Shown piece by piece: positions 33,922 to 42,845 of a stretch of DNA of 64,000 bases (the stretch's first letter is position 1; each line of letters starts with the position of its first letter). Source of the stretch: Paenibacillus albiflavus. GTDB taxonomy: Bacteria > Bacillota > Bacilli > Paenibacillales > NBRC-103111. The stretch spans positions 1 to 64,000 of the forward strand of contig NZ_SKFG01000006.1 of assembly GCF_004344915.1 (NCBI RefSeq). The letters run 5' to 3'. Position numbers and translations under genes: made by a program. The notes under the pieces are model-generated. The model saw only the letters and a program-made list of their open reading frames with translations, was not told where the DNA came from and made no database searches.

Positions 33922-34425
33922 ATGAGCGAAGTACCTGCAAGCATAAATTTTCCGGAAGGTTACAGACCGGCAGTAATACCGAAAACTTTAAAAATGATTC
34001 ATGGAGGTCGAATGATGAACGAACAACAACAAACTAAAGAAAGCAATTTTCAGGCTAGCCCAATTAAAAACAAAGTCGGAAGCATTTTTGTCCCTGTAAG
34101 GGATATTGAGAAATCACGCAGTTGGTATTGTCAGGTTTTGGGGCTGGACGAAAATGACTGTAATATCATGAACGGTCATTTATGCCCTTTACCAATGGAG
34201 GGAACCGGAATCATTCTTGATACGATGCCTAAGTGGGGCGGTGAAGAGCCTGGGGGAGCACCGTCTATCGAGACTCCAGCCTTTATGCTTTTGACAGAAG
34301 ATTTAGGAAGTTCGTTTGAATATATGAAGAAGATCGGTGCGGAACTAGTAACAGAAATTGAACACGATCATTGGTTCGTCGTAAAAGATCCGGACGGAAA
34401 TAAGTTGATGATTTGTCGTGAATAG
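33922..34425 (+). CDS. VOC-superfamily (glyoxalase-fold) protein
   Basis: 167 aa from ATG 33922 (AGGGGGA upstream), or 136 aa from ATG 34015, which has its own GGAGGTC (34003-34009). The VOC domain begins at I-F-V-P-V-R-D-I-E-K-S-R-S-W-Y and ends F-V-V-K-D-P-D-G-N-K-L-M-I-C-R-E. The first 30 residues (F-P-E-G-Y-R-P-A-V-I-P) look like the start of a different small protein, so this may be a fusion or a leader with restart. Metal-dependent lyase, dioxygenase or resistance protein; substrate unknown. In one unit with the AraC regulator. Confidence 0.82.
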   Translation: MSEVPASINFPEGYRPAVIPKTLKMIHGGRMMNEQQQTKESNFQASPIKNKVGSIFVPVRDIEKSRSWYCQVLGLDENDCNIMNGHLCPLPMEGTGIILDTMPKWGGEEPGGAPSIETPAFMLLTEDLGSSFEYMKKIGAELVTEIEHDHWFVVKDPDGNKLMICRE

Positions 34426-34470
34426 TGAAGATCTCGAAGGGTGCCCTTAAGGAATGCAATCGCGTTTTCC

Positions 34471-34680
34471 TTATACCCGACGAAGGATATCCCGCAAATA
34501 TGCTGCCCATTCCCGAGGCATATCGAAAAAGGAAATGTGATGGCCTGGGAAAGTTACCATTTCGCAGCCAATAATTTACGCTAGAGATCATCTCATTCCG
34601 GATTAAGAAGGTTTCATTGTTCGCTTCCGTAACCCGCCGTTTGAATACCGAATCGGAATGAGGTCCAAAGTCAACAAAAA
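34471..34680 (-). pseudogene. Degenerate alpha/beta-hydrolase remnant (C-terminal part)
   Basis: Minus strand, two frames. The first (34680 to about 34590) reads F-G-P-H-S-D-S-V-F-K-R-R-V, the second (34575-34471) reads V-T-F-P-G-H-H-I-S-F-F-D-M-P and ends W-A-A-Y-L-R-D-I-L-R-R-V-stop. P-G-H-H carries what would be the catalytic histidine of an alpha/beta hydrolase. The middle is missing and the nucleophile region absent. It fills most of the 325-base gap after the VOC gene. Confidence 0.65.
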
Positions 34681-34702
34681 AATCATCTTGATGTCGGTAC
34701 TA

Positions 34703-34739
34703 GGAAAAAAGAAGAGCTACCGCTTATCGGGATAGCTCT
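34703..34739 (-). terminator. Terminator of the large stalk-domain gene
   Basis: agagcta/tagctct stem (34713-34719 with 34733-34739) plus inner pairing; on the minus strand followed by TCTTTTTTCC. Confidence 0.85.
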
Positions 34740-34750
34740 CCCAATTATAG

Positions 34751-36460
34751 TTATTCGTAGTCGGCCAGTCCGAGATAGTGCATCGAGAACAGGTTTTCGA
34801 AGCCAGCCGCGGAATACATGCATTCGAATCCGAATAGGAACCGTGAAGTATTCTTGTTGGCCACGGTCAGGGTTGCGTAGGCGGCATCCGCCTCGAAGAA
34901 ACTCTGTAGGCGGGTTTTCCCGCTCTCGATCGCCTCGTAGTACTTGTAGACGAAGAAGAACGGATTATCCATCTCCAGATGCTCCTTATCCACTGCGACG
35001 TAGTCGTTCCAGTCCCCATCCTTCTCACCCTCTGGCGTGGGGACAGGAAGCCACAGGTAATTTAGAACGCCTCTGCCGAACTGTGGGACGGTATGGGCAA
35101 TAGGATTAATCATTTTGCCCTTCGACAGACCGTCGTGGACGACGCTGTTCGCGTCTAGGTCCGCAGCGGCGTCGAAGCCCCAGAGGAAGGCCGTATAGTA
35201 GTTCGCATTCAGGTCGACGACGCTATTGCGGTCGAAGAAGAGAACTTTATCCTGTTCCGCCCCATTTTTGTCTCCCCGGCCGTCCACCACGAGATCCATA
35301 ACTCCGACTTTGTTCTCTTTCGTCAAGTTCATGGCGTGGTCCTTATAATAGGTGCGCCGCTCGGTGTCCTTGAAGAGCCCGAATTCATCTTCCGTAAGGC
35401 GTTTTATAAAGAGTGCTATGTCGTCCTGAGCGTATCCGTCTTGGATCTGGTACGGGGCCGAAACAGCGACAGTCGGAACGGATTTCCCTTCGCTCTGCTT
35501 GCGGTAGGCGTCGTAATTGTCGATGTACTTGGCGATTTCCCCCTTCGTCAGCGGCAGGCGGGAGACGGGCCATTCCGGAATGACGCTGATCGGAAGATTC
35601 TCCTGCACGATACCGTAGACGGAGACGTCTTTCAAGTACTTGCTGTCGTTCTTAAAGTTGGCGTAGAGGAGGTCGGATACGAACTTCTTTTCCTTGTTTT
35701 CCTCAACTCCATCCCACTCGAAATTGGCCGGTAAAAACTTCATCTTGTGGGTGTAGGTGAAGGAAGGCACATCGCTAGCCAAGCCGAAGATCTGAATTCC
35801 GGCGACCGTTCCTCCGAGCTTCTTTTGTTCCGTTTTCAGAGCGTCGTACAATTCTGTAGCGGTCTTGTACTGCGCGGCATCTAGCAGAACGTTATAGGTC
35901 TGTCTAAATTTGTTGGCGAACAGCTTGATCGAAGCCATGTCCTGGGCTGTTACCTTCTGGCTGTTGTAAATGAAGTAGTAGTGTCCTTCAGGAGCAGCGG
36001 CTCCTGTAGTGATGATGACCTGCTTTAGGCTCTCATTCCATTTAACGTCAGCTCCGAAACTCTCAGCAACGAATCGAGCCGGGACGAAGGTTCTTCCTTC
36101 GATTTGGGTTGCGGCCACATCTAGCGTAACAGTTTTGCTACCGACCTCGGCCTTGGTGTCATTCAGCCGAAGGGTGACGGCAATGTCGTCTTTTTTGCCT
36201 GTGATCGTCTGCGTGGAGCCATCCCAGCCTACCTCTGCACCCAGGCTCTCGAATATGGCACGGAGCGGCACCATCACGCGACCGTCGATCTGTTGAGGAG
36301 CGACGTCAAAGTAAATAGGGCGCTTATCGATTGTTACGGCAATTTCGGAACCACCTTGATTCCCTTTTCCGTCACTACTAGCGATCGCGAGGTTACCAAA
36401 AGAGAGTAGGCTAAACACTAGTACAGTAAGAATTATAGAATTCCATCGAAATCTTTTCAT
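34751..36460 (-). CDS. Large secreted protein with two-motif stalk domain and unassigned C-terminal domain
   Basis: 569 aa. Signal peptide (about 1-28). A copper-amine-oxidase N-domain-like stalk at about 40-150, with paired signatures R-V-M-V-P-L-R-A-I-F-E-S-L-G-A-E and R-T-F-V-P-A-R-F-V-A-E-S-F-G-A-D. Residues about 160-569 form a domain I do not recognise; it contains Y-F-I-Y-N-S-Q-K and D-F-G/G-F-D-A-A-A-D-L-D segments and could be a protease-like or carbohydrate-active fold. GGAGG lies 9 bases before the start. GC content is visibly higher than in the surroundings, consistent with a different origin. Single gene. Confidence 0.83.
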   Translation of the reverse strand: MKRFRWNSIILTVLVFSLLSFGNLAIASSDGKGNQGGSEIAVTIDKRPIYFDVAPQQIDGRVMVPLRAIFESLGAEVGWDGSTQTITGKKDDIAVTLRLNDTKAEVGSKTVTLDVAATQIEGRTFVPARFVAESFGADVKWNESLKQVIITTGAAAPEGHYYFIYNSQKVTAQDMASIKLFANKFRQTYNVLLDAAQYKTATELYDALKTEQKKLGGTVAGIQIFGLASDVPSFTYTHKMKFLPANFEWDGVEENKEKKFVSDLLYANFKNDSKYLKDVSVYGIVQENLPISVIPEWPVSRLPLTKGEIAKYIDNYDAYRKQSEGKSVPTVAVSAPYQIQDGYAQDDIALFIKRLTEDEFGLFKDTERRTYYKDHAMNLTKENKVGVMDLVVDGRGDKNGAEQDKVLFFDRNSVVDLNANYYTAFLWGFDAAADLDANSVVHDGLSKGKMINPIAHTVPQFGRGVLNYLWLPVPTPEGEKDGDWNDYVAVDKEHLEMDNPFFFVYKYYEAIESGKTRLQSFFEADAAYATLTVANKNTSRFLFGFECMYSAAGFENLFSMHYLGLADYE

Positions 36461-36754
36461 TTTGATTATCCTCCTTTTTTAACCTTTGTATTTAGTATCT
36501 TACTTTAATTATATATTTCTGAAAATACGGAATGGCGAAATTTGAGTATTTGTATGCTTACAGGGCGAAAATTCCATGAAGTTACCCCTTGCCGGTTTAC
36601 CAAATGAATATTATTGTTTTATAGGAACAAGATACTACATGACCTTGGATTAGCGCTTACCTAATAAAACTAAACTAGAATCTACTTCGTCACTACGAGA
36701 TTTTGCAGCTTGTCCAAATGAACACCTAAGAGAGTAGCAGAGGGGGAAACTGCA

Positions 36755-38149
36755 ATGAAAAAAAATGAATTAAACAGGGGCCTCGAAGCACGTCATATTC
36801 AGATGATTGCTTTGGGCGGCACAATCGGTGTCGGGTTATTTATGGGCTCTGCAAGCACGATTGCGTGGACAGGTCCATCGGTGATGCTTGCGTATGCCAT
36901 TGTGGGGATTTTTATATTTTTCATCATGCGCGCAATGGGAGAAATGCAGTACATAGAACCGAGCACGGGGTCATATGCGACCTTTGGCCATAAGTATATT
37001 CATCCTTTGGCAGGGTATATGACGGCTTGGAGCAACTGGTTCCAATGGGTTATTGTCGGGATGGCGGAGATCATTGCCGTTGGGACTTATATGAAGTACT
37101 GGTTTCCGGATTTGCCTGCTTGGATACCAGGGATTATCGCCATGGCGATTCTCGGTGCAGCCAATCTATTTTCTGTAAAATCGTTTGGTGAATTTGAGTT
37201 TTGGTTTGCGATGATTAAAATCGTCACTATTATATTGATGATTGTTGCAGGGGTTGGTCTGATTTTCTTCGGGATAGGCAATGGCGGGAATGCGATCGGA
37301 TTATCTAACTTGTGGGAGCATGGGGGCTTTTTTACCGGTGGTTGGTCGGGCTTTTTCTTTGCTCTCTCGCTGGTGACCGCGGCCTACCAAGGTGTCGAAG
37401 TGATTGGGATTACAGCAGGTGAAGCCAAAAACCCGCAAAAAACTTTAATGAGAGCGACGCAAAGTATTATTTGGCGGATTTTGATCTTCTATATTGGTGC
37501 GATTTTTGTGATTGTAACGGTATACCCTTGGAATCAATTGCAATCCATCGGCAGTCCGTTCGTTGCCACATTTGCAAAAATCGGTATTACTGCAGCAGCG
37601 GGTCTGATCAACTTTGTTGTCATCACCTCTGCCATGTCAGGTTGTAATAGCGGGATTTATAGCGCTGGACGTATGCTCTACACATTGGGAGTCAATGGAC
37701 AGGCGCCGAAAATATTTACGAAGCTGTCAAATAACGGCGTGCCTCTGCTAGGAACGATTGGCGTACTCGTGGGATTGGGCATTGGCGTGATTTTAAGCTA
37801 TATTGCACCGGAAAATCTGTTTGTGCACGTGTATAGCGCCAGCGTACTTCCTGGTATGGTACCGTGGTTTGTCATTCTTATCAGTCAAAATAAATTCAGA
37901 AAAATCAAAGGGGATGCCTTGGCGAATCATCCGTTTAAAATGCCTTTCGCCCCAGTGACCAACTATTTGACGATTGCCTTTTTGCTTATGGTACTGGTCG
38001 GGATGTGGCTGAACGATGATACACGGATCCCCCTAATGATCGGTATTGTTTTCTTAGGTATCGTTGTGATTAGTTATTACGCTTTTGGGGCTAGCAAGGC
38101 AGTTCCATTAAGTGCTCAAACCGATGATGACAATAATAGCAACAGATGA
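36755..38149 (+). CDS. APC-family amino-acid permease (YbxG/AnsP-like)
   Basis: 464 aa, 12 helices. N-terminal [24 protein letters not shown], the substrate-binding signature of AAT-type permeases, and [13 protein letters not shown]. It imports an amino acid, exact one unknown (serine/threonine-like by resemblance to YbxG). AGAGGGGGAAACTGCA lies before ATG 36755. It ends where the sirohaem gene's frame begins, so the two may be co-transcribed. Confidence 0.9.
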   Translation: MKKNELNRGLEARHIQMIALGGTIGVGLFMGSASTIAWTGPSVMLAYAIVGIFIFFIMRAMGEMQYIEPSTGSYATFGHKYIHPLAGYMTAWSNWFQWVIVGMAEIIAVGTYMKYWFPDLPAWIPGIIAMAILGAANLFSVKSFGEFEFWFAMIKIVTIILMIVAGVGLIFFGIGNGGNAIGLSNLWEHGGFFTGGWSGFFFALSLVTAAYQGVEVIGITAGEAKNPQKTLMRATQSIIWRILIFYIGAIFVIVTVYPWNQLQSIGSPFVATFAKIGITAAAGLINFVVITSAMSGCNSGIYSAGRMLYTLGVNGQAPKIFTKLSNNGVPLLGTIGVLVGLGIGVILSYIAPENLFVHVYSASVLPGMVPWFVILISQNKFRKIKGDALANHPFKMPFAPVTNYLTIAFLLMVLVGMWLNDDTRIPLMIGIVFLGIVVISYYAFGASKAVPLSAQTDDDNNSNR

Positions 38150-38187
38150 ATTGGCAAACAGAACGAGAGAAAGGAGCATTGCTGCAT

Positions 38188-38790
38188 ATGTATCCAATTA
38201 CTCTTAAAATAGAGGGCAAACCGTGTGTAGTTGTAGGAGGCGGAAAAATTGCTTTTCATAAAATTGGTCCGCTTCTCGAGGCTAAAGCAGTTGTGACGGT
38301 TGTCAGCCCTGAAATCATTCCGGAGATTGAATATTTATATCTTGATGGCAAAATTAATGTATTACAAAAAGAAGTCCAGGACGATGATTACAAAAATGCA
38401 TTTCTAATCATTGCGGCAACCAATTCCCCGGAGGTAAACGCGGAGATTTATGACAAGACAAAAGATACTAAGCTTATCAATGTGGTTACAGATTCTGAAA
38501 TAGGCAATTTTCATATTCCTGCAACTTTCACCCGTGGGAGGCTGCAAATAAGTGTGGCCACAGGGGGAGCAAGTCCGCTGCTGGCCCAAAAAATCCGGGA
38601 TGAGTTAAAAGAAAAATATGATGATACCTATGAGGATTATTTAGAGTTTTTGTATGAAGTACGGATGAAGATTAAACAGAGCTTGCTTTCAAAAGAAGAA
38701 AAACAAGAGCTATACAAAGAAGCCATTGATGAAAAATATAAACATTCGATAAAGGAGAGAAACCAATTCCTAATGCACCTTGGTTGTTGA
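38188..38790 (+). CDS. ylnF: Precorrin-2 dehydrogenase (SirC / YlnF type)
   Basis: 200 aa. Rossmann motif V-V-G-G-G-K-I-A-F-H-K-I and the downstream F-T-R-G-R-L-Q-I-S-V-A-T-G-G-A-S-P typical of SirC/Met8-N. Oxidises precorrin-2 to sirohydrochlorin using NAD. The start is uncertain: ATG 38188 lies 12 bases from AAGGAG; an ATG at 38146 overlapping the permease stop has no ribosome site. Together with SumT (42846) and SirB (43644) it completes sirohaem synthesis for CysI. In B. subtilis ylnF is last in the cysH operon; here it precedes cysH. Confidence 0.9.
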   Translation: MYPITLKIEGKPCVVVGGGKIAFHKIGPLLEAKAVVTVVSPEIIPEIEYLYLDGKINVLQKEVQDDDYKNAFLIIAATNSPEVNAEIYDKTKDTKLINVVTDSEIGNFHIPATFTRGRLQISVATGGASPLLAQKIRDELKEKYDDTYEDYLEFLYEVRMKIKQSLLSKEEKQELYKEAIDEKYKHSIKERNQFLMHLGC

Positions 38791-38811
38791 GTAAATCAAC
38801 AGCCTTTTTTT
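38782..38811 (+). terminator. Terminator overlapping the ylnF stop codon
   Basis: 9-bp stem (38782-38790 with 38796-38804) and a run of T from 38805. The stop codon is in the stem. The phrase aatcaacagcct recurs at 38926. Confidence 0.85.
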
Positions 38812-38852
38812 AATAATTTTCCAAATTTTTAAATTTAATCATTTACATTAAA

Positions 38853-38869
38853 CCTATCTGTATGATAGG
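38853..38869. promoter_or_regulatory. Dyad in the promoter region of the yezD-cysH genes
   Basis: CCTATC-TGTAT-GATAGG in AT-rich sequence about 100 bases upstream of the YezD-like ORF. A candidate operator for a sulfur regulator; I cannot name which. Confidence 0.4.
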
Positions 38870-38971
38870 ATTAATTACATAAATAATACAAATTTATACA
38901 ACAAAAGGTGATGTTACGAAGGTTAATCAACAGCCTCATTCCAGTTAGCAATGCATTTCTTTTGAAAGGGG

Positions 38972-39121
38972 ATGAATTCACTGAATGCATCTGAAAGAGA
39001 AAAGCTTCTAACCCATCTTGAGAAAATGCTGGAAACGCTGAAATATGGTTCTATCACATTAGTCATTCAAGACGGAAAGATTGTATTAATTGAAAGAAAT
39101 GAAAAGGTTCGTCTCCAATAA
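38972..39121 (+). CDS. YezD-like small protein (DUF2292)
   Basis: 49 aa from ATG 38972; CTG 38981 is an alternative better spaced from AAAGGGG. Sequence ends D-G-K-I-V-L-I-E-R-N-E-K-V-R-L-Q, the DUF2292/YezD signature (beta hairpin ending in E-K-x-R). In Bacillales and other Gram-positives YezD-type genes sit beside sulfate or sulfonate genes, but the molecular role is unknown. Here it lies between ylnF and cysH. Too short for ordinary ORF lists. Confidence 0.85.
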   Translation: MNSLNASEREKLLTHLEKMLETLKYGSITLVIQDGKIVLIERNEKVRLQ

Positions 39122-39149
39122 AATAAACATCGCTGACTAGATAAACTAG

Positions 39150-39187
39150 AGGCGGTCTCCCACTAATCTAAGGAGGCTGCCTTTTTT
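39150..39187 (+). terminator. Terminator/attenuator between yezD and cysH
   Basis: 11-bp stem aggcggtctcc/ggaggctgcct (39150-39160 with 39172-39182) plus TTTTTT, ending only 38 bases before the cysH start. Either ends yezD or attenuates cysH. Confidence 0.8.
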
Positions 39188-39225
39188 GTATTCATTTTTT
39201 CTTGTGTAAAAAGGAGGGCTTTATC

Positions 39226-39942
39226 ATGACGGTTCAGATTACCTATGAGAATTGGCGTCAAATTTCGGAGACGTTCGATCATGGAGATGACACCAAAGGG
39301 GCAAGTTCTATTATCGATTGGGCTTATAGCACTTATTCAGAGGATGAGATTGTGTATGCATCCAGCTTTGGTGCAGAAGCAATTGTTTTAATTGACCTCA
39401 TTTCGCAGATCAAGCCTGATGCACGCATTGTTTTTTTGGATACAGGCTTACACTTTCCTGAAACGTATGAGGTGATAGATCAGATTGAAGCTCGTTTCCC
39501 GTTACTCAGAATTGAGCGGAAACAGCCGGCGTTAAGTCTTGATGAACAAGCAGCACAGTATGGGCCTGACCTATGGCTACGTGACCCTAATCAATGCTGC
39601 CACATACGAAAAGTCATTCCGTTACAGGAGACTTTAGCACAGAAAAAAGCATGGATTTCCGGTCTTCGCAGAGAACAGTCACCTACAAGGGCAAACACAG
39701 AATTCATCAATAAGGATGATAAATTTATGAACGTCAAAATCTGTCCGCTGATTCACTGGACTTGGGAAGACGTTTGGGCATACATCAAGGAAAGAGATCT
39801 CCCGTACAACAAATTACATGACCATCATTATCCAAGTATTGGCTGCCGCCCATGTACACAGCCTGCTGGAACAGATGGCGATTCTCGCGAAGGGCGCTGG
39901 ATGGGAAGCAGCAAGACAGAGTGTGGTCTCCATACTCGCTAA
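39226..39942 (+). CDS. cysH: Adenylyl-sulfate/phosphoadenylyl-sulfate reductase
   Basis: 238 aa. PP-loop fold with S-S-F-G-A-E-A (P-loop), Q-C-C-H-I-R-K and G-C-R-P-C-T, the four cysteines that bind a [4Fe-4S] cluster in APS-type reductases. Reduces APS (and/or PAPS) to sulfite with thioredoxin. It lacks the C-terminal E-C-G-L-H catalytic variant? No: it ends T-E-C-G-L-H, so the catalytic cysteine is present. ATG 39226 has AAGGAGGG. First gene of the eight-gene sulfate cluster. Confidence 0.95.
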   Translation: MTVQITYENWRQISETFDHGDDTKGASSIIDWAYSTYSEDEIVYASSFGAEAIVLIDLISQIKPDARIVFLDTGLHFPETYEVIDQIEARFPLLRIERKQPALSLDEQAAQYGPDLWLRDPNQCCHIRKVIPLQETLAQKKAWISGLRREQSPTRANTEFINKDDKFMNVKICPLIHWTWEDVWAYIKERDLPYNKLHDHHYPSIGCRPCTQPAGTDGDSREGRWMGSSKTECGLHTR

Positions 39943-39956
39943 AAGGAGGACTTCTT

Positions 39957-41033
39957 TTGCTCACGATTATTGCGATTACAATTGGATTATTTTTTGCCAT
40001 GAATATCGGTGCAAGCGGTGCAGCGGCTTCTATGGGCATTTCATATGGATCAGGTGTTGTCACCAAAAGAGTGGCCTTGCTGTTATGTAGTATCGCTGTC
40101 TTTCTAGGAGCCTGGCTTGGCGGAGGAGAAGTCGTTAAAACCATTGGCAGCGGGATTGTACCGAGCGCCACTTTTACGGTGCCCATTGCTTTAATTGTTT
40201 TAGCTGCTTCCGCTTTGTCCTTGTTTATAGCCAATATCTTTGGAATCCCTTTATCTACAAGCGAAGTAGCAGTCGGATCCGTAGTTGGCGCAGGAATGGT
40301 TTATCAGTCCGTATTCTTAGGAAAACTCGTCTGGATTATGATGTTTTGGCTTCTAACGCCAGTTGCTTCATTTATGATCGGCATTCTTGCTTCCTATTTG
40401 TTAAAAAACAAAAGGCTCACAAGGTGGATGAAAGCCTCCAAATCGATTCCGATTTTGTCAACTCTTGTCGTGTTTATGGGTATCTTTGAAGCCTTCTCTG
40501 CAGGAATGAACAATGTAGCCAATGCGGTCGGACCGCTTGTTGGCGCCAATATCCTTTCCACTGAAAATGGAATTTTATGGGGAGGATTATTCGTTGCCAT
40601 TGGGGTTCTCTTGCTTGGCCATCGAGTTCTTGAAACAAATGGGAAGAAGATTACGGACATTAGGCTGGAAGAGGGCTGCATTATTTCAGGAACGGGTGCA
40701 GGGATTGTGACGGCTGCATCCATTTTTGGAATTCCTGTTCCGCTAACGCAAATTACGACTGCATCCATAATAGGCATTGGATTTGCGAAGCATGGAAAGT
40801 CCGTTTTACAAAAAGGTATCGTCGTTCAAATGCTAACCGTTTGGATTGTTTCACCCGTTTTATCGATGACACTGGCCTACACCTTCATTCAGCTGCTTAT
40901 CGAACATAATGTGTATCCGATTATCGTGATGGCTGGGGTTTTAATATCTGTTCTCGGTATACGGTCATTAATCAAGAGGCAAGGTCATTCGATAAAAGTA
41001 CCGCAAGAGGCAGCGAGAGATTTAAAAAAATAA
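39957..41033 (+). CDS. cysP: Sulfate permease, PiT family
   Basis: 358 aa from TTG 39957, with AAAGGAGG 7 bases upstream; length matches B. subtilis CysP. PiT-type inverted duplication with A-M-N-I-G-A-S-G-A-A in helix 1 and G-M-N-N-V-A-N-A-V-G-P in the second half. Imports sulfate by cation symport. The frame extends upstream inside cysH without a ribosome site. Operonic, 14 bases after cysH. Confidence 0.93.
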   Translation: MLTIIAITIGLFFAMNIGASGAAASMGISYGSGVVTKRVALLLCSIAVFLGAWLGGGEVVKTIGSGIVPSATFTVPIALIVLAASALSLFIANIFGIPLSTSEVAVGSVVGAGMVYQSVFLGKLVWIMMFWLLTPVASFMIGILASYLLKNKRLTRWMKASKSIPILSTLVVFMGIFEAFSAGMNNVANAVGPLVGANILSTENGILWGGLFVAIGVLLLGHRVLETNGKKITDIRLEEGCIISGTGAGIVTAASIFGIPVPLTQITTASIIGIGFAKHGKSVLQKGIVVQMLTVWIVSPVLSMTLAYTFIQLLIEHNVYPIIVMAGVLISVLGIRSLIKRQGHSIKVPQEAARDLKK

Positions 41034-41055
41034 CTAGGGGAGGGTTTGATTGTAA

Positions 41056-42204
41056 ATGTCATTATTACCGAAACCGCATGGAGGAGAGCTTGTTCAGGCA
41101 TTTGATCCATTATTTGATCTATCACAGATCACAAAAGAGCTCGAAATAGATGCGGTTGCATTAAGTGATCTTGAGTTGATTGCCACCGGGCTATTCAGTC
41201 CGCTTCGAGGGTTCCTTGGACAAGACGATTATGAATCTGTTGTTGCAAATATGCGTCTTGCAGACCATACAGTTTGGTCTATCCCGGTGACACTTCCCGT
41301 AACTTATGAAACGGCTAAATCACTTCAAGTGGGAGAACAGATGAAGCTCGTTTTTGATCAAGAGGTTTATGGCGTGATTACCGTTTCTGAATGGTATGAG
41401 CCGGATTTAGATAAAGAAGCACTCCGTGTTTATCAAACGAAGGAACTGGCACACCCGGGTGTTAAACGCCTATATGAAAGAGGCTCGGTTTATGTGGCTG
41501 GTCCAATAAAGCTCGTTAAAAAACCGGAAAAAGGAATTTTCAGTGATGCATGGCTGGAACCGAGGGAAACAAGGGCGTTGTTTGAAGAAAAGGGATGGCG
41601 GACAGTGGTTGGATTCCAAACGAGAAATCCGATACACCGAGCTCACGAGTATATCCAGAAGGCAGCTCTTGAGACGGTCGATGGCCTATTCGTCAACCCG
41701 CTTATCGGAGAAACGAAGTCAGATGATATCCCTGCTGATGTTCGCTTAAAGAGCTATCGTGTTCTACTGGAAAATTACTATCCTGCAGATCGGGTACAAC
41801 TCGGTGTCTATCCTGCGGCCATGCGTTATGCCGGTCCAAGAGAGGCGATTTTCCATGCAATTGCGCGTAAAAACTTCGGCTGCACGCATTTCATCGTCGG
41901 ACGTGACCATGCGGGTGTAGGAAATTACTACGGAACTTATGATGCGCAGCTCATTTTTAATGTGTTTTCGGAAGAGGAATTGGGAATCAAGCCATTGTTC
42001 TTTGAAAATAGCTTCTATTGCAATAGATGCGAAGGGATGGCTTCAGATAAAACCTGCCCTCATAACCAGGAGGATCGAGTTATATTATCGGGAACCAAAG
42101 TGAGGGAAATGCTTCGCTCTGGAACGCTTCCGCCATCCACTTTCAGCAGGAAAGAAGTCATTGAGGTGCTGATTGAAGGGATGAAAGAATTAAAGACGGT
42201 GTAA
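41056..42204 (+). CDS. sat: Sulfate adenylyltransferase (ATP sulfurylase)
   Basis: 382 aa, the single-domain type. PUA-like N-domain, then [12 protein letters not shown] and G-R-D-H-A-G-V-G, the nucleotide- and sulfate-binding motifs, and a C-x-x-C pair region (Y-C-N-R-C-E-G). Converts ATP and sulfate to APS and pyrophosphate. Start follows GGGGAGGGT. Operonic, 22 bases after cysP. Confidence 0.97.
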   Translation: MSLLPKPHGGELVQAFDPLFDLSQITKELEIDAVALSDLELIATGLFSPLRGFLGQDDYESVVANMRLADHTVWSIPVTLPVTYETAKSLQVGEQMKLVFDQEVYGVITVSEWYEPDLDKEALRVYQTKELAHPGVKRLYERGSVYVAGPIKLVKKPEKGIFSDAWLEPRETRALFEEKGWRTVVGFQTRNPIHRAHEYIQKAALETVDGLFVNPLIGETKSDDIPADVRLKSYRVLLENYYPADRVQLGVYPAAMRYAGPREAIFHAIARKNFGCTHFIVGRDHAGVGNYYGTYDAQLIFNVFSEEELGIKPLFFENSFYCNRCEGMASDKTCPHNQEDRVILSGTKVREMLRSGTLPPSTFSRKEVIEVLIEGMKELKTV

Positions 42205-42216
42205 GGAGGAAAGGGA

Positions 42217-42816
42217 ATGTCGAAGCTAGCAAATTTAACATGGCATGAGGCTGCTGTTACAAAGCATGATCGGCGTACCAGAAATAAGCATGGGAGCTGT
42301 GTGCTTTGGTTTACTGGCCTATCAGGATCGGGGAAATCCTCCATTGCCAATGCTTTATCAAGTGAATTATACCAAAAGGGGGTTCGCGAGTACGTCCTAG
42401 ACGGCGATAACATTCGTCAGGGGCTAAACCGTGACCTTGGCTTTTCAGATCATGATCGGACTGAAAACATCAGAAGAATTGGCGAAGTAGCCAAATTATT
42501 TGTGGATAGCGGGGCAATCGTTACCACGGCGTTCATTTCCCCATTCCGCTCCGACCGCAATCAGGCTCGAGCCTTATTTGAAGAAGGGGAGTTTATTGAA
42601 GTCTTTGTCGACTGCCCATTAGAAGAATGTGAACGGCGTGACCCGAAGCAGCTCTATGCGAAAGTTAGGCGCGGTGAGATTAATGATTTTACAGGCATCC
42701 ATTCCCCTTATGAGGCGCCGGAACAACCGGTAATTACAATTCGCTCTCAGTTCTTAACCGTGAATGAAGCTGTTGAAGAAATAATCCAATACCTCCAGGA
42801 AAAGGACATTCTCTAA
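42217..42816 (+). CDS. cysC: Adenylyl-sulfate kinase
   Basis: 199 aa. P-loop G-L-S-G-S-G-K-S-S, D-G-D-N-I-R, and F-I-S-P-F-R-S-D-R. Phosphorylates APS to PAPS. ATG 42217 has AAGGAGG. 12 bases after sat. CysH with a four-Cys cluster could use APS directly, so this step may serve both routes. Confidence 0.97.
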   Translation: MSKLANLTWHEAAVTKHDRRTRNKHGSCVLWFTGLSGSGKSSIANALSSELYQKGVREYVLDGDNIRQGLNRDLGFSDHDRTENIRRIGEVAKLFVDSGAIVTTAFISPFRSDRNQARALFEEGEFIEVFVDCPLEECERRDPKQLYAKVRRGEINDFTGIHSPYEAPEQPVITIRSQFLTVNEAVEEIIQYLQEKDIL

Positions 42817-42845
42817 CCAAGCAGCTAGGAAAGGATGATTGTACC

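Noticed and set aside
34843-35734. Plus-strand frames opposite the GC-rich stalk gene
   Set aside because: Shadows caused by high GC content; the minus-strand protein has a signal peptide and stalk domain.
39122-39225. SAM (S-box) riboswitch before cysH
   Set aside because: The leader is too short and lacks the conserved helices; only a simple hairpin with a T-run is seen.
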